Position numbers and translations under genes: made by a program
NCBI GenBank assembly: GCA_958450325.1
Contig: OY288242.1
Coordinates: 68,690,062 to 68,754,061 of the forward strand
Length of the DNA stretch: 64,000 nt
Reading direction: 5' to 3'
DNA from: Agrostemma githago
Taxonomy: Eukaryota; Streptophyta; Magnoliopsida; Caryophyllales; Caryophyllaceae
The notes under the pieces: model-generated
Seen by the model: the letters and a program-made list of their open reading frames with translations, nothing else
What the model was told of the DNA's origin: nothing
Database searches by the model: none
Shown: positions 24,738 through 37,789 of the stretch, in pieces
Layout of the letters: each line of letters opens with the position of its first letter
Numbering within the stretch: the first letter of the stretch is position 1

Positions 24738-24911
24738 CTTCCTCCGATTTTTATTATTTTCTTATTGAACTGAAACACCCTTTCTTCTTCATTTTTATTT
24801 TGAGGTCAATAACATGTGGCATCCTTTTTCTCTTCTTTTGAGTTACACATCTCTATATCCTTATTTTTCACCCAAAAGTCAAAGAGGAAGATAATTAAAA
24901 ATCGGAGGGAG
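24738..24911. mobile_element. Stowaway-like MITE upstream of squalene synthase
   Basis: Left end CTTCCTCCGATTTTTATTA and inverse right end TTAAAAATCGGAGGGAG, with about 20 bp of good TIR. TA is present on the left only. It lies about 400 bp upstream of the squalene synthase ATG. Confidence 0.65.
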
Positions 24912-24927
24912 TCGGCTTTAGGTTTGA

Positions 24928-25414
24928 TTTTAGAACAAACTAGGTTATTAAAATCAAACCAAGTTTGTCAAAATAAAAACAAACTTTATCTTACCATGGA
25001 CAAACTCCTCCAGAGTCCCGATGGCAAACTTCAGGTTCGAGTCGAGGCGGCTTCGGTATGGTCATTTTTTTATTATAGAAATCGGGTTGACTTCGGATCG
25101 AGATGGTCATTTCGGATTCGAACTGTTTTTGGGTTTGCTATTTTCAATTTTTTTAAGGGATATCAATTCGTTTTCTATAATAATAGTCGAGTCACTCTCA
25201 GATTAGCCCGGATCAACCTCAGGTCTTTAGTTCGGGTGTCGGGTCAGATTCGGGTTTGCATATTCAGGTCGGGTTTGAGTGGGGACCACAATATATCGGT
25301 GTCCAATACAAACACATTTATCGGGACTCTGGAGGAGTTTGTCCATCGTAATATAAAGTTTGTTTTTATTTTGAAAAACTTGGTTTGATTTTAATAACCT
25401 AGTTTGTTCTAAAA
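24928..25414. mobile_element. Foldback-type element with about 95-bp TIRs
   Basis: The first and last 95 bp or so are inverted copies with few mismatches. They run from TTTTAGAACAAACTAGG to CTCCTCCAGAGTCCCGAT on the left, mirrored on the right. The loop is the reverse-orientation copy of the GACCCGAC-rich repeat (25058-25275). No coding capacity. The target duplication was not resolved. MULE-type MITEs have this architecture. Confidence 0.8.
25058..25275. repeat. GACCCGAC-rich dispersed repeat, copy 2 (reverse)
   Basis: GGGTT, CGGGTCAG and TTCGGGT words plus the conserved middle (ATATCAATTCGTTTTCTATA), read in the opposite sense to the other copies. It forms the loop of the foldback element. 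Confidence 0.6.
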
Positions 25415-26447
25415 CAATAAAGAAAGACCAATCAATATTTTTCTTAATTTAATGGGATTTCTACACGGTATCCCAAATTTTTTATTTTTTTTCTATATGG
25501 TACCCTTGTACTTTTATAATCACATATGATACCCTCACTTTTAGGGTATTATGCCTTCATACCCTAGTGACGTTTTCCATCTTCTTTGACTTCCTCTTTC
25601 CGTTAGTTGTGTTGCTTTAACTGTAAACCCCTGATTTTTATAAATTAATTTTTTCTCATTTTTATTCTCTTTACGATTTAACTCGTAATACTTAAAATTA
25701 TTATAAAAAAAAATTATTCATTAATCATTTTGAACTCCTAAAATTCTACTTATCTCGAAAAGTCTTTTTATGTATTTAAAATATAATTTTTAATTTTATT
25801 TCGATCTATCTATTCATTTCCATCTTAACGAACTCTTGTTTTGGCGATTTGAACTCTAAATTATTTTAATTAAACCCGATTTTCTGTTTTTCGACTCTAT
25901 TTAGTTCAGCCTTCGGGTTTCTATTTCACATGTCAATTCCCTTTCCGTTTTGTGTCGAATACCCTTGTCTCATTCCTTTGTTTTGTTAATTCGATTTTCG
26001 TGATGAAGCTTGCTTAGAAGACTAACAATTCTCCAACTTGGGAGCTTAAAGACATTGCTTTTGATTTGGGGCTTGGACTGATTAAGAAGCACGAATACGT
26101 CTTCATTTTGGATATCGACTCAAGGTAACTTTAAGACGTTACTCGGTATTATATCGTATGTTGAGTAGTAGTATGTAGTAGATACTTTACCTTCGGTTTT
26201 CTATTTTTTAGCTACGTATTATTTGCTAAAAATATTATTTCAAATCGTGCGTCTTATAAACTTTTTATAACTATTTGATATTGTTTTATAAATCGTTAGC
26301 AATTTTATTATTAATGATCGTTATAATATTTTGTTGTTTATCGTGATACTGGTAACTAAATAATATCGATTTCATTATTTCGTCATATTCGTCAATTTAT
26401 TATTTTTAACTCAAAATCATATTTTAGTATTATTATCGAGATTTGAG

Positions 26448-27056
26448 TGTTAGCATATTATTAACATGACATAAATAAAACATAATTCCCATAAATCTTT
26501 GAACAACATGAAGGTCACAAAAGATTAATTAAGACGAGATTAAGACATACCTCATTACGGAATAAGTCGAAATCTAATACGAACGATATTAGATCTCTAT
26601 AAGACGACTTCATAAACAATAAGACGACTTGGAATAATAATAAGATGACTTGGAATAATAATAATACATCTTCTTATGATCTTCAAATAATGATAATAAT
26701 AATAATAATAATAATAATAGGTCGGTTTCTCTCCCTTGTCCCATGACGTAATAAGTGTGTTGTTCTCTTGTTCATTATTCACGCATAGAGTTTCTGATGG
26801 GAAAGACTCCATTTATATAGGCAGAGAGAAGATCAGTTTCCTATTAGGGTTTTAGATTACGGTAATCTCGACCTTCCATCAAGGTTGAGTAAATATGGAA
26901 AAACTTCTTATTTAGTCCGATATTATTGTGATAGCATATCTCTATAAGATCCAATTTCCAATAAGACCATAATTATGAGGAAGAAATATTAGCATAATAA
27001 TAGGGAAGATATATTGCATATCCCGTAATATTATTATATCATAAAATATTCTTACA
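26448..27056 (-). repeat. Copia-like solo LTR, 609 bp
   Basis: On the minus strand it starts TGTAAGAATATTTTATG and ends AATATGCTAACA, with a perfect 5-bp duplication TTGAG at 26443-26447 and 27057-27061. A minus-strand TATA (CCTATATAAATGG) sits near 26815. A TTA microsatellite (about 26640-26720) lies downstream of it. The length and TG...CA ends suit a copia-type LTR, but no internal domain is present to prove the superfamily. Confidence 0.85.
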
Positions 27057-27939
27057 TTGAGGACATGTTCGTTAAATTAATTTTGTTTTACGACTTATAT
27101 TAATAAATGAGAAAGTAGTCGATTTGTTTTAAATACATTTTCAATCGAGACTATCTTCCCTAATAAATTTTCATTTGTCTACAATTGATTATTTTTAGTA
27201 AAATCCGTATTATTTATTAATAAAATCTAATTGTTAAAATAATTTGAATGCTTTGTAAAATCTCGTTTCATTTATAAAAAAAAACTGTCGACTCAATTGA
27301 TTTTGATATCATTTTCTTGAAACATCTCTTTTCTAAAATTTACAGTTTTAACTCGATTTCCTAATTATTTATAAAATATTATATACTAGTTGGAAAGCCC
27401 GTGCGATGCACGAGCCGATTATTAGTGACATTGATACGCAGTTGGATGATTGCATAAATTGATAAGACTAAGCAATAGGAGCAAGTAAGTCGATTGTAAG
27501 ACTGCGCTGTAAGCTTAATAGTATAGGAATATTATCCACGTATCGTTCGAAAGTAATACGAAGTACTTATTTGGATGAGTACATAAATTGCTGAGACTAC
27601 ATAAAGTAAGTCGAAGATAAGAATATGTCTAATAGTAAATCGAAAGTCGGAGGTCTAGTGTGGCCATGTTTAGTACCGTTTCCTCTTTAGTAGTTGTTGT
27701 ACTTTCGTATTAGTTTTCTTTTCTTGTCCTATGTGCTTTTAAAGTTTAGATATTTCTCTCGATTCGAATTACAAAAAAATGAATACTACTATCTACTTAA
27801 TTTCGTGAATATGTTTCTAGTGAGGTATATGCGGTAAACGTCAAATCAAATTATAAAAATTATGATGCATTGTAGTTAGAAAGACAAATTAAAGTACCTC
27901 GCATATACAAAGTGTACGTAGATATAAATATTATTTCTT

Positions 27940-28673
27940 TTATTTATGATATAGAATTTCAATCCCTCATTACATTTTTCGATGTGAGATAGATCTATTA
28001 ATTTTATAGTCTTAAAAACTCTTATTACCCCTCCTAGTTCCTATATTTTTCTCTATTTTCTTTTGGGCTCAGTTTGATCCTCTTCCCTATTTTTATTTAT
28101 GGAAACAAATTTCATACAACTTTATCATCTTTAATTAATATAAAATTCCACTCTCATAATTTTTTAATCTACTTTTTCTCTTTACTACCAAGAAATTATG
28201 TTCATATCAAATGAATATAAGAAGGAAGTATTTTTTTCGGTGTGGGATATTTCTACTTAAATTTATAGTTTTAAGAACTATTTTTATGACTCAAAAGATT
28301 TCTGGTTGATCTCTAAAGATGACTTTATTTATAAAATAGAGTTCCATCATCTTATTATATAATTTCTCGACGTGGGATAATTTTACTATAATTTAATGCC
28401 TTCAGAGTTGTTATAAAACTTAAAAGATTTTTGGTTAATATCTAAAATGAATGATTTCTCTTATTTATGATATTTAATTTCATCACCTACTCTTAATTTT
28501 TCGATAATTCTACTTCAATTTAAAGTCTCGGGAACTCTTTTTACGACTCAAAAGATTTCTTCTGGTTGATATTTACAGACGGGTGATTATTTTTATTTAT
28601 ATAATAGAATTTCATCACCTTATTATAATTTTCCGATGTGAGATACTTTTACTTCAATTTATAGCCTTAAGAA
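27940..28673 (-). repeat. 140-bp tandem repeat inside the outer Helitron
   Basis: About five units, each with ATTTCATCACCTTATTATA, a TTTTCGATGTGAGATA word, a CTTCAATTTATAG word and CAAAAGATTTTTGGTTGATAT-like sequence. It continues at 57248 after the inner Helitron. The same repeat runs in the opposite direction in the inner Helitron. Confidence 0.75.
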
Positions 28674-29139
28674 TCAATATATATTAATAAAGCAGAAACT
28701 TTTCGAGCGATGTGATTGGTCCAAGTTTTTTAATATATTTTTAGTTAATTAAATAATATAAAAAAAATTATATGAAAAAAAAATCCTACTCCATCTAAGA
28801 CTCAATTTTTTAAAATTTTAAATAAAAAAAATAAAGAAATTTGTACAGGAAAATAACAATCCTACTCCACTTAGACTAAAAATTTTATCACTATATAAAC
28901 CGATGATTATCATCTGAAAAGGCAACAAAAATTGGACAGCGACAACGTGAAACGCTTAGTCAATTTTGTTTGATAATTATTTTAATATTTATTTATTCAC
29001 CCACAAAATGTATAAAATTAAAATTTTAATTTTCTAAAATAATTATAATAGTTTGTGTGGGAAAATGTTATTATTAAAATGTTATAAAGAATATATAGAA
29101 ATTTGTGTGGGAAAAAAATAATCCTACACGAGTATTATA

Positions 29140-30500
29140 ATGAGGTGATGAAATTCTATATAAATAAGAGCAATAATTCGTTCTGAGATATCAACCAAAA
29201 ATTATTTCACATCGAAAAATTATGATGAGGTGATGAATATCTATATAAATAAAACAATCATTCGTTTTTAGATATCAACCAACAATCTTTTGAGTCTCGA
29301 AAAAAGTTTAAGAGCAATCAATATTCATTCTTAGTTATCAACCAAAAATCTTTTGAGTCTTAAAAACAGTTCCAAAGATTATAAACTTGAGTAAATATTA
29401 TTACAATGAAGTGATAAAATTTTATACTGCATATTATAAATAAAAAAATCATTCGTTCTAAGATATCGATCAATCATCTTTTGAGTCTTAAAAAAGCTCC
29501 TAAGATTACAAACTTAAGTAAAAATTATTCCACGCCGAAAAATTATGATGAGTTGATGAAATTCTATATAAATAAAATCAATCATTATTCTTAATTAGAT
29601 ATCAACCAACACTTCAAAATTATCTCACATTGAAAAGTTATAATACGTTGATGAAATTTTATACTTCGTTTGTTCGTACTCCGTATAAATTAAGATCAAT
29701 CATTCGTTTTTAGTTATTAACCAACAATCTTTAGAGTCTTAAAAAAGCTCATAAGATTATAAACTTAAATAAAATTATCCCACATAATATATTTGATGCT
29801 TTATTCGAACAATATGATTGGTCTGTGAGATTCTATACGATCGTAAATAAGAAAAATTATTCGTTTTTAGATATTAACCAAAAATATTTTGAATCTTATA
29901 GCAACTCTTAAGACTATAAATTCAAGTAAAAATATTCCGCATCGAAAAATTATATAATAAGTTGATGAAATTCTATTATATGGAGTACTTAAGAGTAATT
30001 CTTCGTCTTTAGATATCAATGCAACCTGAAATCTTTTGAGTCTAGAAAGAGTTTTTTAAGGCTATAAATTTAATAGAATTTTATCCCACATGGAAAAATT
30101 ATGTCGAGGTGATGAAATTCTTTTAACATAAATAAGATAAATCATTCGTTTTTAGATGATGAAATTCTATTATATAAATAAAAGTAATCATTCGTCTTTA
30201 GATATTAACCTGAAATCTTGTAACTTGAGTCGTAAAAAGAGTTCTTAGGTCTGTAAACTTAACTAAAATTATCTCATATCAAAAAAATTTGACGAGTTAA
30301 TAAAATTTTATATCATAAATAAGAGAAATCGATCGTGTTTCGATTTTAACCAAAAATCTTTTGAGTATTACAACAACTCTTAAGGTTATAAATTTAATTA
30401 AAATTATCCCACATCGAGAAATTATAATAAGGTCAGCTGATGAAATTCTATTATATGAATGAGAATAATCATTCATTCTTAGATATCAACCAAAAATATT
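29140..30500 (+). repeat. 140-bp tandem repeat array inside the inner Helitron
   Basis: About ten degenerate units. Each reads roughly GATGAGGTGATGAAATTC, TATATAAATAA, an ATCATTCGTTTTTAGATATC word, CAACCAAAAATCTTTTGAGT, TTATAAACTTAAGTAAAA and TTATCCCACATCGAAAAA. Units vary from about 110 to 150 bp. No reading frame is preserved across units. Confidence 0.8.
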
Positions 30501-31702
30501 TATGGGAATTACGAGCGTACATCTCAGTGCACTTACCCGTTTTTAGAGATTCATGAACCATTTTTCCCTACCCTAACCTGAAATCATCCATTAATCATGT
30601 AATCGATCAACTTAGTGTCCTTATCAAGTATCAACGTCGTCACAAACAAGCGGTCGCGCACTCGTGCATCACTATATTTAACTATAATTTATTACTAATA
30701 GTATGATTAATTCAAGAGTTATATTCGACAATTTGTAGAAATTTTCTTGAAGTATTATACAATCTTACGTGTACTTAGTTAATCATCTTAACAATATTTT
30801 TTAAATGAAACTAATCCAATAGTAATCGAATTTAAGACTAGTAACTTATCATTCTAATCTCCTATTAGATCAACTATTTATACATTTATTATGTAAGATA
30901 TAAACACGTGTCTTTATACAATCATGAAATTTAATTAATCATATCGTTATATATACACGGCAATGTATAATATATTTTAGAAATATCTATGTCAAATTAG
31001 CTCTCTTGCTTTACATAGATATGTGAATATTATTTGTCATTTATTTATTAGTTATTACATTTATAATAATACTCTGTATGTAATATTGTTGAATGCAAAA
31101 CTACGTGAAATATAAATGTACCAATATGTAATGTAGTTGAAGATGTACTTGTGTGAGAGGTACTTTAATTAGTCTTTCTTATTACAATCAGAGGCGGATC
31201 CAGGAGTAAAAATCGACTTGGGCTAAATTTTATAATGTATATTTTTTTCAAGATATCAAACGTACGTGAGACATTTTTTTTGAAACAATTGTTTATGAAG
31301 TCATCATATTTTTTTTTTCTAAACGCCCCGCTATAAGAATTCATAAATCGGACAAATACAATACATATGGAGTACTATATATTGCAATAAACCCAAAATT
31401 AAAGCTTAAGAAGAATTTTGGTTACTTTGTTTTTACTAATAAAAAGACACATAATTATCGTTCTTTTAAATATATATTGTTACTCATTTTAAATATGAAT
31501 GAACACTTGCATACAACCAAATAATCTTGAGATAGTTTATTTAAAACATTTTAGGAAAAAAGAAAGCAAATCAAAACTACTACAGAATAGGGAAAGATTC
31601 AAATTAAAAATCTTTAAAGTGTTATTAAAAGTTTGTAGTCTAGGTGCAATGTGCATATAAACATACAACTGAGTAAATTTCTTGGAATTATGAAAAACAT
31701 TA

Positions 31703-34196
31703 TGTAGACGCCCACATTTTACTGCCAGGTGTCTATAGCAGTTTCCGACAAACACCCGATGATGATCAGACGCAAACATGCTTTAACGTACTCGGAAATG
31801 GGGTCGAAATCATGGATATTTAGCTTGGGCTTTTTACGGAGTACAAATTTCACAAAACCAACCTCTAAACCAGGCCCAGCGGGTCATTTTGAGTCAAATA
31901 AGACTAATTTCGGTCGAATCCGACACCAGGGGCAAAACCGTCTTTTAGCGACCGAGTCAAACCCGGTCAAAGATATTCTCTCGAGACTCGTGGGTCAGCC
32001 GTGTCACCTCACGTGACCGACTCGAGCTCAAATACTACAAAAAATCAGCTGCACAAGTATTAAACAATTCCGTTTAAGGTAGAATTCGATCTCAAGTAGG
32101 AATTCTATCCGAACATTAAATCAAACACTCGACCGAGCTTAGGACACTCGGCCGAGTAGCCTGTTTTCAGCCGAGCTCCCCTTCCCAAATCGGGATTCCC
32201 TTTCTTCTTCACCAAGTAACGGAATTCTCGTTCCTTTCAAACTCTTATGTTTCCTATCCAAACCGGTATTTCTTGTTGTCCAAGCAAGATACCTCTCTCA
32301 ACCTTTTTTTTCCTATAAATAGGACCCTTTGCATGCACATTAACACACAATTGAATACACCGACACACATCATTCACAAACATCAATTACATCGAACAAT
32401 ATTCATACTCCTCGAGACTCTTACACTTTGCATCGATAAACCGATAGTGTAACCCGAGACTACAAAAACCGGCCTTAGACCCGTCACCCTTCACGCCCGA
32501 CCAAAACCACCACAAACTCACCGACATTAACTCGACGCTCCCGTGTCTTAGCCACAGTCCGACGAGCCCCGATCTGAGTCAACAAGAGCATGTAGGTTGA
32601 GGGTGTAATCAAACCCGATTTCTCTCTTTTCTTCCCTCCCTTCTCTCGTTTCCTTCTTCGTTTTGTCGTCGTTTTTTTTGTCTAATACCGATACTACACA
32701 AAAACTATTTTCATATAACAAATATTCTTCAAAATATGATACCGATTCTCTAATCGAATATCGTATTAAAAGAGTTACATTAATCTCGTTGATGCTAAAA
32801 AAATCGTTACTTTTTACAAAATACGACAATTTTAAAACGCGGAGAGAACCAACATTCTTTTTTTTTCGTTTCGTTCAAATTCTTTTTCAAAACAATTTTA
32901 TAAAACCTTTTTTTAAAAAAAAAAGTCATTTCGGATATTCGATATCGATTTCATAATCGAATATCGAATACGACGAATATTGAAAACATAAATCGAGTAT
33001 AAATTTATTCATATTTATACGCGATCTAGCGAAATTAACGATTTCTCGAAAAACCCGAAGCGGGACAGACCTCCACGCGAGTCGCGCCCCTCCCAGGCGA
33101 CTCGCGCGGAAGCCTGAAACCCGCGGCTCTTTTTCTTCGCTTTTCTCAATTTTTCTTAGACATCACTTTTCCTACAAAACGATTTCTCTTTTCTTTTCGT
33201 CTTTTCTAAAATTATTCCGAATATTTGATATCGATCTCATAATCGAATATCGAATGTAACGAATGTCGAGAATATTAAGTCGGGTACAAATTGTGCAATA
33301 TTTGTACGCGATTTAATAAAATCATCGCTTTTTCAAAAAATCAATTTCGAAAACAGGCCGGGACGCGAGTCGCGCGCGTCCCGGGCGAGTCGCCTACTCA
33401 GGCGAGACGCGCTTGACTCGGGCGAGTCGCCCAGCCGGCTGGAACGCGACCCGTTCTTCGTTTTTATTATTTCTTCGAACATCGTTTTTTAGACAAAACA
33501 ACGTCTTTTAAGCGATATTTCAGATCTCGATATATTTCTACATCATTCATTGCATTCATATCTTTTATTTAATTTACAAACCGTTACTAACTTGTTTGTT
33601 CATGGTTGTAGCAATTTCTTTTCTTTTCGTTTGTTTTATTAAACTGAAACGAACCTCACATGCTAAAATACAACTTTGACGTTAATTTTTCATGCATTAA
33701 ATCAACTTAGCAACCCATTTAGTTTCTCGCATGTTTAGGGAAAACAATGTTTGCGTATCATTTCATCGTTCAACTAACACGCGTATTAAAACATCAAACG
33801 ATATCCTAGTAGAGGCCGCTAATGTGCGGGCGGGGTTGGGTGTTCTTTGTGAGCTTCCCAACACGTACCCTCACCCCTTACTCAGAACCTCGGTTTTCGG
33901 ATGTCCGAAACCATTGGCAACGAGAGTCATTCAATACATGATATCCGATCAAGTCGGTATCGGTATCAAATGCAAAGGGATGAACCCGATAAACTCTGAC
34001 ATCGGAAATGGGCCGTGTTTTGTACATGGCCCACTACGACATAGAGTGGGTTCGAAAGGGCCCGAACTCCCACAAAGTTCGGTGGCGACTCCAACTTCGA
34101 TTTAAATTTCAATTCAATCCATTCTCATATGGAGATTCATTCGCCTCCCCAAACCCGCGCGTGGCCACGTCGGGGTGGACCTATGTCATGTCCACA
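31703..34196 (+). repeat. 5' LTR of the Tat retrotransposon (2,494 bp)
   Basis: TGTAGACGCCCACATTTTAC at the start and GTCATGTCCACA at the end. TATA box near 32314. It differs from the solo LTR subfamily by GC-rich blocks of GCGAGTCGCG type (33070-33115 and 33360-33440) in place of most ACTCGNTCGAGT palindromes. Confidence 0.95.
32314..32321 (+). promoter_or_regulatory. TATA box of the 5' LTR
   Basis: TATAAATA in TTCCTATAAATAGGACCC, about 610 bp into the LTR. The same box is conserved in the 3' LTR. Confidence 0.65.
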
Positions 34197-34199
34197 ATT

Positions 34200-34217
34200 T
34201 GGCGACTCCGCTGGGGA
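34200..34217 (+). promoter_or_regulatory. Primer-binding site, tRNA-Arg type
   Basis: TGGCGACTCCGCTGGGGA begins 3 nt after the LTR end. It complements the 3' end of a plant tRNA-Arg (…CCCCAGTGGAGTCGCCA) apart from one position. It places reverse-transcription priming for the Tat/Ogre element. Confidence 0.9.
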
Positions 34218-35271
34218 TTAACTGATGCGTGACTTACCATCGGCATCCTCAGGGTGAGACTCGAATAGAAATCGTTTGACTAGTACAATACGCATTTTAG
34301 TTTTACGGTTCATGCATAACCCCATATTTTTTCGGGCCGGTACTGGTGACCGACGTCCCACTATACCATTGCTGTAGTCCAAATTGGATATGTCAAAAGG
34401 TGTGCATAGCAGATTCGTATGGGTTTTACGGCATGTTCTAAGCTCAATTCGACTTAGGAAGTTCGCCCCGATTCTCGAATAGGCTATGTACACTGGTATA
34501 GACCCTTATAGACTAACCGAGACTTAGTTTAAGAGCATACATGGCGTCATTATACTGTTTCTATGACTACGTGCTACTTGATCCATGTCTTTTTCAAAAA
34601 CCGTCATTTTCAAAAATATGCATCATTTTCAAAATATCCAATTTCAAAACTCCGGACATATACCGAATTTTGGACTTATGATTTTACTCAAAATAGCCCT
34701 TTTTCTAGCCGGTATTATGCCCAATTTAAAACTCGAAATTATTTTCAAAACTTTCAAACCGTCACCCGGCCCACCTTTTCCGTTAAGGCCGATTCTCCCC
34801 GAATTTTTTTTCGGGCTTTTCAAAATAATCATATTTCGAAAACTTCCTCTTCTTGGGACTTCCCGTATTTAGCAGTGTCGGGTCGTGTCATAAGTCGTCG
34901 AAGTCTTTAGCGTTGAAACTCTGTCGATCCTACATCACGAGTTTCCTCCCTATCCCCGTCCGCCTTATTTTACTAAGGCAAGGCCCACCTGCGTAGGACA
35001 TACTCCTACAAAGGTTGGCCCATTTACACAATCGAGTCTAAAGTCTGGGAATGTCTCACGTGAACCTTCCTTCGAACGGGGCCCAGCCCACATAGCTGGA
35101 TCCTAAGGGAGGCCCACCTTTTCACAAGTCACCCGTCTAGGTGTCTTTTCCGAGTCATTACCGTTTTAGTCTTCTTCTTTTTCCTTTGCTCGGGATGTAT
35201 TTTTTTTAGGATTCGGGTTAAGTTGCTGATTACGCGGTGTTCTTACAGACAGACCACCCTTCACTCGAACC
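34218..35271 (+). other. Untranslated leader of the Tat element
   Basis: About 1 kb between the primer-binding site and the gag ATG. Short ORFs occur (for example 34563-34910) without recognisable domains. Ogre elements can carry an extra ORF here, but I see no support for one. Confidence 0.6.
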
Positions 35272-37206
35272 ATGACGAAAGAAGCCATTGATGAGCTGAC
35301 AACTTCGTTGGCCCAAATCCAGGACCAATTGAGAGAAATGAGGGAGGACCAGATTGCCATCGTCACTCGGGTAAGTGCCGTGGAACAAGGAATCCCCAAC
35401 GCTTCGATCGAGGATGACGGACCTTTGGCCGCATTAGCCGGCGCAGTCCGAAAGCTGCAGGAATAGGTCCACTCGACCACGAGAAACACCATCCTCACGG
35501 AAAATGCCCGTACCTATTCGCCCTTGACCGATGAACTGCCCGCTAACCTCAACTTAACGGGCTTACCAATGTTTGACGGGACTGAAGACTCGATACTCCA
35601 TATCCGGGCCTTCAAGGATTTTATGGCTGTTAAGGGGGTCAAATCGACCATGTTCAAGTATCTCTTTGCCTCCTCTCTAGAAAAGCACCCGAAAGCCTGG
35701 TACTACAGGCTTGATCCCAAGAAATACAAAACCTGGGACGATGTCGCAATGGAATTTGCGCGAAACTACGCGGATAACGCTGAGATCCAGACTACCATGC
35801 GTACTCTAGAGGTTATGGCCCAAGAGCCTAAAGAGGGTTTCACTAAATACCTTCAAAGGTGGAGGGCTGAAAGTGTAAAGCTGGTGGACAAGCCCAGCGA
35901 AAAGGTACTAGTGGAGGCCTTTGTCAAAAACCTCCTCCCCGCTTACCGGATCCATCTCCGGTACGCCATCATACCCGATTTCGCCACTTTGACCGAGATG
36001 GGTACAAGAATCGAAGACGATCTAAGGTTAGAGAGCCTTACTAAGGCCTCTGCCAAGGGGTATCAAGGAGCCAGTTCATCCTCCAGCAAGCCCGCAACTA
36101 CAACCGCGGCCCGAAGCATCTTTGACGAGGTTAACTCATTAGACACCTCGACCAAAAAGAATACTCCAAATCGGGTATTCACTGACATAGGAACCATCTA
36201 TGCTAATGCCTTACAAAGGCTGTCTTCAAAAGGCCTAATCCAATCGATAGGCCCAATCCCGGAAGTTCCCGTTGAAAAGCGATCCAAAAGCTACAATATT
36301 CAAGCCTATTGCCACTATCACCAAGGCAACGGGAACGACACTGAGAAATGCTGGAAGTTGAAGCATCTCATTCAGAATCTGATCGAAAGTGGGAAGATAC
36401 CACTACCCAGTGATAAGCCGAGTACCAAAAATAATCCCCTTGCTACTCACGCCATTTTTACTGGAGAAGTAGTCGACTGCTCTCATCTCATTTCCCCTTT
36501 CATTTCCCAAATCAACGGGATATGGAATGACGATGAAGATGATATTTACTTGGCTAAAGGGGAAGCTGTCCCCATCACTGTCGAAGAAATCCGAAAGGCT
36601 AAAGCCAGAGCCCTGGCTGACACACACACCATCACGGCCGGTCTCCCCACTCCAGAAACCGTCACTGAACCTTCCAGGACGGAGCCTACTCTCGAGGAAC
36701 CTAACGTTGACACGGCCCTAGTCAGACAAGTGAAGAGGGTCCGAACTGATCTTACCATATGGCAGCTTTTGGTTAGTTCTCAGGAGCATCGGGCAGCACT
36801 TACTAAGGCTCTCGATGAAATCAAGGTTGACTCATCGGTTACCCCCACCGAGATGGTAGCCACTATTTTGCCTCACCTCAAAGGCAAGTCCAAAGGAGAA
36901 GGCCCACTTATCACTTTCTCCGAGTCTGACCTTCCACCGTTTGGGGCCACCCATAAGTTGGCCCTATATATCACGGTGATCTGCCGGAATAAATATCTCC
37001 CAATGACCCTAATTGATGATGGGTCCGCGGTAAACGTCCTTCCCTTGAGGACAGTTAAAGCCCTCGGCATTACCGAGGCTGACTACCTTCCTACTGCACA
37101 AACTATCCAGGCTTTTGATGGGAGCCCAAAATCAGTTGCTGGGGCCGTTAAACTAACAATCATAACGGGCCCGATCGAGAAGGAGTTAGAATTCCAAGTG
37201 ATTGAT
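35272..37206 (+). pseudogene. Tat gag-protease, first part of the polyprotein
   Basis: The start ATG at 35272 opens MTKEAIDELTTSLAQIQDQL, a coiled-coil-like N-terminus. An in-frame TAG at 35464-35466 interrupts it, after which the same frame runs to the CACTA insertion. Domains: gag capsid-like region (LTGLPMFDGTEDSILHIRAF; YLFASSLEKHPKAWYYRLD; RWRAESVKLV), a single zinc-knuckle-like CHYHQGNGNDTEKCW at about 36308-36353, an acidic linker, and retropepsin with active site LIDDGSAVNVLP at about 37010. The reading frame breaks exactly at codon GAT (37204-37206), which is also the TSD of the CACTA, and resumes in phase at 47056. Product without the stop would be a gag-pro-pol fusion. Confidence 0.9.
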
Positions 37207-37219
37207 CACTACAAGAGTT

Positions 37220-37550
37220 AAAGTCAGTGGCGACTGAGCTTAGCTACTGACATCTGTTGCTAAAAAGAGACGTGTGACTGTCAACAGTCGCTAAGCGACA
37301 GTGGCTACAGTTAGTCGCATCTAGCGACTGATTTCAGTCGCTAAAAAAACGCGCGACTGAAATCAGTCGCTAAATTTAGCGACTGATTTCAGTCGCTATG
37401 GCCTCATTTTAGCGACTGAAATCAGTTGCTAAGAGCGTCAGTTAGCGACTGAAATCAGTCGCTAAATGGTGCGACGTGGCGTCCTACAGCGACTGATTTC
37501 AGTCGCTAAATAGAAAGTTTAGCTACTGATATCAGTCGCTACCGTGCCAG
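37220..37550. repeat. Left subterminal repeats of the CACTA element
   Basis: At least ten copies of AGCGACTGA and its complement, many paired as the palindrome TAGCGACTGAAATCAGTCGC. In En/Spm such motifs bind the TNPA protein. Here the inner pair is CTGAAATCAG, unlike the right end. Confidence 0.85.
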
Positions 37551-37789
37551 AAATAGGCCGGTTATATTTATCATTTTTCTAGCCAAAATCTGCACAATAA
37601 AACAAACCAACAACCACAATACATCCCAAACATCATTCCAAACGTTGTTCCAAACGTTATGCAAGCTTCACACTCCAAAATTGGCAACCAAGTACGCAAA
37701 CGTCGTGAATACACTAAATTAAAAGTATTGTTACAAACTGTTTTTTCAACAAGCATTCAGAAACTACAAATTGTTTTCATTCAATCTAC

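Noticed and set aside
37220..37550. CRISPR-like series of short palindromic repeats
   Set aside because: The repeats are subterminal motifs of a CACTA transposon in plant DNA; spacing is irregular and there are no unique spacers or cas genes.
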